Assembly: GCA_001789635.1 (NCBI GenBank) | Contig: MGAF01000014.1 | Coordinates: forward strand, 1 to 33,837 | From: Candidatus Roizmanbacteria bacterium RIFCSPLOWO2_01_FULL_35_13 | GTDB lineage: Bacteria; Patescibacteriota; Microgenomatia; UBA1406; GWC2-37-13 | Length of the DNA: 33,837 nt | Direction of reading: 5' to 3' | Shown here: positions 29,601-33,837 of the stretch, in pieces | Layout: the number at the start of each line of letters is the position of its first letter | Position numbering within the stretch: the first letter of the stretch is position 1 | The notes under the pieces: model-generated | Database searches by the model: none | Told to the model about the DNA's origin: nothing | The model's input: only the letters and a program-made list of their open reading frames with translations | Translations under genes and position numbers: made by a program

Positions 29601-30597
29601 TTTTATTAAGCAGCGGTTCCGGAACATTTTTTGTTACTATCTTCTGAGCCAAACCTTCAACAATAGCAGTCTTTCCGACTCCAGCCTCGCCCACAAGGGC
29701 GGGATTATTTTTAGTTCTGCGCGACAGAATATGAATTACCCGCTCAATAACCGGCGATCTTTCAACCACTGCATCGAGCAGTCCCTGCGAAGCTTTTGCT
29801 GTTAAATCAATCGTATATTGGTCAACTATATTTTTTTTGGCTTCTTTATCTTTTCCTTCCGGATCAAGACCCTCTTTTTTTCCGATGATTTTTTTATTAA
29901 GTTCCTGTTTTTTTAACCCCAGTTTAGATAAAATCTTGGCCCCGGCTCCTTCTCCTTCATCAACTAATGCCAAAAGAATGTGCTCCGGAGAAATAAATTC
30001 ATAGCGGAGTTTTCTTGCCACAACTAAGGAAGTTCCAAGTATCCGTTTGATCCTCGGTGAAAGCTGGGGAATTTTTGCATTTGCGCCTTTTTTATAGATT
30101 TTTTGTAGTTCTTCCTCAATCAGTTGAGGATGAATTTTAAACTCAATGAATAAATTGTATATTTCGCTGTCCGCTAAAAGTCCATGCAAAAGGTGCTCAC
30201 TATCAACCATATCAGCCTTTAATTCTTTGGCTTTGTTCTGGGCAGATAAAAATACTCTGTTTGATCTTTGAGTAAGATGGGTCATCAAATCAATCTCTTC
30301 CCGCTTTTTTTCTTCCTGGGTTTTTACTTGCGGTGTTGTCGAATGGGTAGCGGCCGGTTGCGATTGAACAGGTGACGGAGGATTTTTAACCGTAGTTGTT
30401 TGTTGAGTTACTGTATGAGATGGTGCCGGAGATTCAATACCGTTGTATGTTTGCGGAACAGCCTGTTGAGTAGTTTTTGTCGTTTCAACGACCTGAGTAG
30501 TTGAGCTTGTTTGAGCTGCCGGATCATTTGCTCCTACCGGAGTTTGCAGTGCGCTTGCATTTTCCTTAGGTTTTTTAATAAAATCAAAAAAGGCCAT
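26626..30597 (-). CDS. clpC: ClpC-type AAA+ unfoldase with a four-repeat insertion in D2 and a C-terminal zinc ribbon
   Basis: Clp N-domain, D1 Walker A ([16 protein letters not shown]), D2 Walker A ([16 protein letters not shown]), [19 protein letters not shown]-terminal CEACGNHF...CSKCAS. Confidence 0.93.
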   Translation of the reverse strand: MAFFDFIKKPKENASALQTPVGANDPAAQTSSTTQVVETTKTTQQAVPQTYNGIESPAPSHTVTQQTTTVKNPPSPVQSQPAATHSTTPQVKTQEEKKREEIDLMTHLTQRSNRVFLSAQNKAKELKADMVDSEHLLHGLLADSEIYNLFIEFKIHPQLIEEELQKIYKKGANAKIPQLSPRIKRILGTSLVVARKLRYEFISPEHILLALVDEGEGAGAKILSKLGLKKQELNKKIIGKKEGLDPEGKDKEAKKNIVDQYTIDLTAKASQGLLDAVVERSPVIERVIHILSRRTKNNPALVGEAGVGKTAIVEGLAQKIVTKNVPEPLLNKRILQLDLMSIIAGASHRGEFEERMKELIEQVQASKGQIILFIDEIHNIVGAGSSGENAMDVSNFLKPALARGELQLIGATTLTEYRKYIEKDPALERRFQPILVPEPSIEQAIKMVKAIKDKYEAFHRVKIPDDAIEAAVKLSKRYVGDRFLPDKAVDLIDEAASAVRLPLISLPEEIKSLDTRVSELNQEVQEAEKKGDRVKVRILRSKVADIESGLKEKRDEFAMKKAQTTSAISPDIIKDIVSRWTGIPISKISDSELGKLTQLEKIMHERLIGQNIAVTAVSGAVRRGRAGLKSTQRPIGSFVFLGPTGVGKTELAKTLAEVLFGQEEAMIRFDMTEYMERHEVAKLLGAPPGYVGYEEGGKLTEVVRRKPYSVVLFDEVEKAHPDIFNILLQILDDGRLTDNKGHVISFKNTVVICTSNIGTKMIQDEMIKSDKAEIEEPPYLSSYTFSPSGREILTIGSKYFQRSSADLTDNLIEDKKEIKEQNPSTISWEDGVLLDYFAGQEIEKPASAEATEGKPPVIEAAPGKERTDFPIQGFTTHAISPKGEEVITKGGQIFIRPTTTAKSWKTNSLIEYFKEGVVVNAIPDAPDEQLPTAKLKTHAFSPDEKEIVSYKDRYWLRKAGLNDWQTGHLKDYFAGSEFESSFAKASPSDKSSGDKSEDKEEKIKRDNNIQTTSAKPEKKESESVTKTFPTAYWDIHTFSPIGKEIIVVGETVWFRNSAKSKWNTLSLHDYFGKDFPLEKELEEKRKVDEEIDKKKYDLIKDRVTGELRKFFRPELLNRFDEVIIFEPLKFVHMMKIVRLQLKSLGKLLEDQDMGLIYTEAAVKEIVREGFDPIFGARPLRRAIQKLIENPISTLIIEKKVSAGNQIQIDFDGEAFIFNIESVEMMSAEEAKKNPMKNFLCEACGNHFMTLVKENSTAICSKCASTKVQQVIEPPKIEPFETKKPISQAKEDPVENDKTDQQDNNLSSNGKSQEDPPSFSAAHA
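27385..28260 (-). repeat. four copies of a ~39-aa repeat inserted in ClpC D2
   Basis: 28087-28260 [20 protein letters not shown]...[10 protein letters not shown]; 27859-27978 [20 protein letters not shown]...[10 protein letters not shown]; 27679-27795 [20 protein letters not shown]...[10 protein letters not shown]; 27385-27501 [20 protein letters not shown]...[10 protein letters not shown]. Confidence 0.9.
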
Positions 30598-30637
30598 ATT
30601 CTAGATTATGAATAAAATTCTACCGAAAGTCAACCAA

Positions 30638-31063
30638 TTATGTAGGAGTCTTTTCGCTACGTCTCCTGATCTTTGTTAAAAAGTCTTCCGGTTTGACAAT
30701 TTTTGTTTTTTTCCATTTTTTATTTAGCAAATCCAGCAAATCCTTATCTCTGGTTATAATAAATTCAGCTTTACTAGTCTCAGCTAACTCTAGGATAAAA
30801 TTATCTTGTTTGTCTCTACAGACCGATATTTTTATCCTCGGTTCATACAATATTGCTTTATTCTCTAAAAGAAATAAAAGTTTGTCAGATGCCTCTTTAG
30901 ATGCTCCAAGTTCTTTGAACTTTCTCAAAACTTCTTTTTTTAATTCCTGAGAAATAAACAGACTAAGTTTTTCTTCCACAATTTGATCAATAATTTTTCG
31001 AGAAAAACCTTTAAATAAAAAAGCAGACAACAGAATATTGGTATCAAGAATAATATTATACAT
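30638..31063 (-). CDS. PIN-domain toxin (VapC-like)
   Basis: MYNIILDTNILLSAFLFKGFSRKI...ELAETSKAEFIITRDKDLLDL; overlaps upstream antitoxin by 8 nt. Confidence 0.88.
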   Translation of the reverse strand: MYNIILDTNILLSAFLFKGFSRKIIDQIVEEKLSLFISQELKKEVLRKFKELGASKEASDKLLFLLENKAILYEPRIKISVCRDKQDNFILELAETSKAEFIITRDKDLLDLLNKKWKKTKIVKPEDFLTKIRRRSEKTPT

Positions 31064-31346
31064 TTTCCAGAAGCTTATAAAAATCTTCCTCCGTTAATTT
31101 TTCTTTTTTTATACCGCGTTTTGCCAAAAACTTATCGCTTAACTTCACGCCTTCTTGCTTTAATAATTCATACGCTCTTCTGACTTCTTTATCCACCTCT
31201 TTCTTTCTGCTCAATACGTCCCTAAAATAGACTTCCGATAAAAGCACCTTGACGATCTCAGCTTCTGACAATAATCTGTACTTCATCTGAAGATAAGCAA
31301 ATACTTTGTCCAATTCCGGAGTTCTGGTAATTCTAATTTGTTGCAT
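31056..31346 (-). CDS. putative antitoxin paired with the PIN toxin
   Basis: 96 aa, basic N-terminus, directly upstream and overlapping the PIN gene. Confidence 0.7.
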   Translation of the reverse strand: MQQIRITRTPELDKVFAYLQMKYRLLSEAEIVKVLLSEVYFRDVLSRKKEVDKEVRRAYELLKQEGVKLSDKFLAKRGIKKEKLTEEDFYKLLENV

Positions 31347-31348
31347 AT

Positions 31349-31384
31349 ACTACCTATATTAAGGTATTAACTACCTTTTGTCAA
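31349..31384 (-). promoter_or_regulatory. promoter/operator of the first TA operon
   Basis: Reverse strand TTGACA-17 nt-TAATAT with repeated GGTAGT and GGTAGTTAATACC inside; start codon 10 nt after the -10. Confidence 0.55.
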
Positions 31385-31408
31385 GCCTAAATTTAGGTTC
31401 TGACGCAG

Positions 31409-31828
31409 TTAAGCAATAGCATTCAATAACTCTTTTGGAGAAACTATTATTATTTTAGAAATTTTTATTTTTATCAAAGGATTATTCAGATGCTTTTTAT
31501 CCAAAGTAACAAGGTAGCTGCATCCGGTCAAAATTGCTCCGGCTAGGACATGCCTATCTTTTTCGTTAACTATTTCTGCATAAGTTTTAGTTTCGCTCTG
31601 CTTAATTTTTTCCCTGACAATAAAATTGCTGTCTTTTATGAATTGTTTAGGACTAGCTTTTCGATCTCTAAACTTATTTATATTGTCTTCCACTTCTTCT
31701 ATTACAGTTTGAGTTGTAATACCAACAATATCCCTCAATTTAACAAAGTCCGTTAATTTTCTCGAGCTTCCGCTTTCCGAATAAATAGCAGAAAAAATAA
31801 CCGAAGCATCAAAAAAAACCTTAATCAT
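31409..31828 (-). CDS. PIN-domain toxin
   Basis: MIKVFFDASVIFSAIYSESGSSRKL...DRHVLAGAILTGCSYLVTLDKKHL. Confidence 0.88.
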   Translation of the reverse strand: MIKVFFDASVIFSAIYSESGSSRKLTDFVKLRDIVGITTQTVIEEVEDNINKFRDRKASPKQFIKDSNFIVREKIKQSETKTYAEIVNEKDRHVLAGAILTGCSYLVTLDKKHLNNPLIKIKISKIIIVSPKELLNAIA

Positions 31829-31833
31829 TTGGC

Positions 31834-31940
31834 TAAGGGCTCGTCAATAAATAACTTTATAGTTATTTATTGATACGGCCCTTTGTGCCGCGTATTCAAC
31901 TTTAATAATAGTTAAATTATTATTTTACGCGGCCTAACTT
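31834..31940 (-). other. structured two-hairpin element, copy A
   Basis: CTAAGGGCTCGT-[CAATAAATAACT TTAT AGTTATTTATTG]-ATACGGCCCTTTGTGCCGC...GCGGCCTAACTT; AAGGGC/GCCCTT closing stem, CCGCGTA/TACGCGG second stem. Confidence 0.8.
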
Positions 31941-32207
31941 TTCTAATTTCTTATCAATTTTGAGAGCTAACTTTTTAGGAAGCACATCATCCTTCAGAAA
32001 TTTATTCAATTCTGCCTGCGAATATACTCTATAAGGAGTAGTTTTTTCAGTCTGTTCGAAAATTATCTTATTTGCAATTTTCTTGGCTTTTATCAACTCA
32101 CCCTCTTCAAATCCTAGCTCTTCCCGCCAGGCTTTTGGAATTGTCACCATACCCTTTGTCAAAACTCGCAGCCACTCTTCTTGTGTTTGGCTAATTTGTT
32201 GGGTCAT
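31920..32207 (-). CDS. AbrB/MazE (SpoVT)-type antitoxin
   Basis: WLRVLTKGMVTIPKAWREELGFEEGELIKAKKIANKIIFE. Confidence 0.88.
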   Translation of the reverse strand: MTQQISQTQEEWLRVLTKGMVTIPKAWREELGFEEGELIKAKKIANKIIFEQTEKTTPYRVYSQAELNKFLKDDVLPKKLALKIDKKLEKLGRVK

Positions 32208-32226
32208 CTTTATTTAGTTTAACTAT

Positions 32227-32308
32227 CTAAGGGCTCGTTCGTTAATAACATTAAATGCTATTAACGATTACGGCCCTTTGTACCGCATCTATAGATGCGG
32301 CCTAACTT
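32227..32308 (-). other. structured two-hairpin element, copy B
   Basis: CTAAGGGCTCGT-[TCGTTAATA ACATTAAATGC TATTAACGA]-TTACGGCCCTTTGTACCGCATCTATAGATGCGGCCTAACTT; same closing stem, perfect CCGCATCTA/TAGATGCGG dyad. Confidence 0.8.
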
Positions 32309-32396
32309 CTTACATTGTAAACTTTCCAACTATATTTGTCAAGTTCCGCTTGCTTTTGTAACTATTCACAGTTCTTAACAAAGATTATAATCAATT

Positions 32397-32478
32397 GTCA
32401 TTGCGAGCGGTGAGTTTTGGAGCGAAGCAATCTCATTAATGGGATTGCTTCGTCGTCGTTCCTCCTCCTCGCAATGAC
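32397..32478. repeat. GTCATTGCGAG-type palindromic repeat
   Basis: GTCATTGCGAG...GAAGCAATC...GATTGCTTC...CTCGCAATGAC. Confidence 0.85.
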
Positions 32479-32506
32479 ATAGTCTGGTATAGTTTTTTCA
32501 AGAAGC

Positions 32507-32538
32507 GTGAACTCTTACTTGCTTTTATAAGAGTTCAC
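32507..32538. repeat. perfect 11-bp inverted repeat
   Basis: GTGAACTCTTA-CTTGCTTTTA-TAAGAGTTCAC. Confidence 0.8.
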
Positions 32539-32555
32539 TCTACTTGAGACAGAAA

Positions 32556-32646
32556 TGTCATTCTGGTCCCTAAAGGGATTGTAACTTGTCCAGAATCGTT
32601 GTTAGATTCTGGAGTCGCTCCAAAACTCATCGCTCCCTAGAATGAC
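32556..32646. repeat. double GTCATTCTGG/CCAGAATC palindromic repeat
   Basis: GTCATTCTGG...CCAGAATC...GATTCTGGAG...CTAGAATGAC. Confidence 0.8.
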
Positions 32647-32780
32647 GTAATGATATAGTCTGTTCTAAATTTGTCAAGACTTGTGAATAGTTACTAATTT
32701 TATGATAAATTAAAACATGAAAAAAACTCCAAAAATATACAAAGAAAAACAAATAATTAAAATCATGCTATAATATCGAT

Positions 32781-33047
32781 ATGAGAAAAATAAAGCTTTT
32801 TAATTATATTACGGTTAATTCTAAAATTCGTTTTGGCAAACCAATTATAGAGGGAACACGAGTCCCAGTTGATTTAATTGTAGGTAAAATAGCTGGCGGA
32901 ATGAATGTTGATGATGTTATGAAAGAATACGATCTTACTAAAAAAAAGGTGCTGGCCACCCTTCAATATACTGCAAAAATTATTTTCGGAAGAAAGAGTT
33001 GCCGTTATATGAACGCTGTTATCGATGAAAATCTACCTCGTTTTTGA
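32781..33047 (+). CDS. DUF433 antitoxin-like protein carrying the first residues of a lost partner toxin
   Basis: ITVNSKIRFGKPIIEGTRVPVDLIVGKIAGGMNVDDVMKEYDLTKKKVLATLQY; C-terminus MNAVIDENLPRF resembles the start of a DUF5615-type PIN-like toxin. Confidence 0.8.
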   Translation: MRKIKLFNYITVNSKIRFGKPIIEGTRVPVDLIVGKIAGGMNVDDVMKEYDLTKKKVLATLQYTAKIIFGRKSCRYMNAVIDENLPRF

Positions 33048-33127
33048 ATATCTTCTGACTTAATAATAAAAATATATATTTTGTCCACTTAATATGAATA
33101 CTGATTTATCGGCGGGGATGCGTTTTT

Positions 33128-33499
33128 TTAAATTATTTTTTTTCTCACAAAATTTAAAAATTCCCTAAAAATTTCTTGCAGCGAAAAATTTCTTCTTAAT
33201 CTAAAAGGAGATCCTTTAACTTTATCATCGGTTTTATCGTGGAAGTGCAAAGGAAATGATTCTACTTTTTTCCATTTTCTATCAGGTGTATTGTCAACTC
33301 TATAAATACTTCCGTCTACATGATTTCTCTCCCAATGGATAGAAAATCTTTGTGTTTTGAGTTTAATGGTAAAATAAAAATCGATAAAGCTTTTATCTTT
33401 GAGATAAATCCGTAACTTGATATCGAGATTATGAGTAGAAAGGACTATGTCCGAAAACTCAACTTCGGCAATCCGAGCAAATTTTGAAAACTTTTCCAT
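33128..33499 (-). CDS. putative toxin, DUF6516/TumE-like
   Basis: IHWERNHVDGSIYRVDNTPDRKWKKVESFPLHFHD...SLQEIFREFLNFVRKKI. Confidence 0.55.
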   Translation of the reverse strand: MEKFSKFARIAEVEFSDIVLSTHNLDIKLRIYLKDKSFIDFYFTIKLKTQRFSIHWERNHVDGSIYRVDNTPDRKWKKVESFPLHFHDKTDDKVKGSPFRLRRNFSLQEIFREFLNFVRKKII

Positions 33500-33747
33500 A
33501 TAGACTTTGGGGCGATCTCTAACTTTTTTAATTCTATCTCTAACTTTTCTTTCTCACCAAATAGATAGTCGAGTAAATAGATATCCTCTCCTACTTCTTT
33601 CTCACTAAGTTTTCCTTTTTCAAACAAAAGATCAAAATCATCGATTGTTTTTACCCCATGTTTGGAAGTGATGCGAAAAATTTCGCTTTCTATCAATCGA
33701 AATTTCTCAATTAGAATAATTGTTCTGCTTTTATCATCTATAGTCAT
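33445..33747 (-). CDS. putative antitoxin paired with the TumE-like ORF
   Basis: Upstream and overlapping the toxin-like ORF; ATG at 33747 (MTIDDKSRT) more plausible than the track start. Confidence 0.5.
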   Translation of the reverse strand: MTIDDKSRTIILIEKFRLIESEIFRITSKHGVKTIDDFDLLFEKGKLSEKEVGEDIYLLDYLFGEKEKLEIELKKLEIAPKSIWKSFQNLLGLPKLSFRT

Positions 33748-33837
33748 AGATAAAAGTATACACCTGTTTGACTTTATTTGCAAAACTCACAGTTCCACTT
33801 GCTTTTTGTTGTGTTTTTTTAATACCACTGCGCTATC

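Larger units (their letters stand above)
32358..32694. repeat. 337-bp composite repeat unit bounded by a 13-bp perfect inverted repeat
   Basis: GTAACTATTCACA (32358-32370) / TGTGAATAGTTAC (32682-32694). Confidence 0.75.

Noticed and set aside
32301-32308. GCCTAAC in the two-hairpin element as an integron attC R'' site
   Set aside because: No paired GTTAGGC-type R' site and no integron integrase in the window.
32397-32478. GTCATTGCGAG...GAAGCAATC repeat as novel
   Set aside because: I recognise it as a repeat type widespread in environmental bacterial genomes; only its nesting is reported.
1-33837. CRISPR array
   Set aside because: No regularly spaced direct repeats with unique spacers and no cas genes seen.
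1-33837. UGA recoding as in some CPR lineages
   Set aside because: Conserved genes such as rpoB end at TGA where expected and contain no in-frame TGA; standard bacterial code fits.

Overview
AT-rich window with the gene content and style of a Candidate Phyla Radiation / Patescibacteria (Microgenomates-like) chromosome; the taxonomy is inferred from the proteins. Left part: rpoB-rpoC-rpsL-rpsG-[ORFan]-fusA. Middle: a DNA-damage block (LexA-like repressor, SRAP/YedK, an 85-aa ORF plus a Y-family polymerase, Nth, RadC) with GAAC-N4-GTTC boxes inside sigma70-like promoters, then predicted membrane/secreted proteins including a rhodanese-cupredoxin fusion, an LRR protein, a thermonuclease, a tRNA-Ser(CGA), decayed MazG-like and DinD/BRO-like genes, recF and pyrH. 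Right part: a ClpC-type unfoldase with a four-repeat insertion in its second AAA+ domain, a T4SS-pilin-like gene, and a cluster of toxin-antitoxin-like modules. Strongest candidates for something new: (1) two copies of a two-hairpin element just upstream of the antitoxin and toxin genes of one TA pair (31834-31940 and 32227-32308), with a conserved scaffold and diverged but still complementary stems; (2) the ClpC insertion at the position where ClpC normally carries its ClpP-docking loop; (3) a compact SOS mini-regulon with matching box-in-promoter architecture and an undescribed 85-aa polymerase partner. No searches or folding were run; all calls come from reading the sequence and the ORF track.
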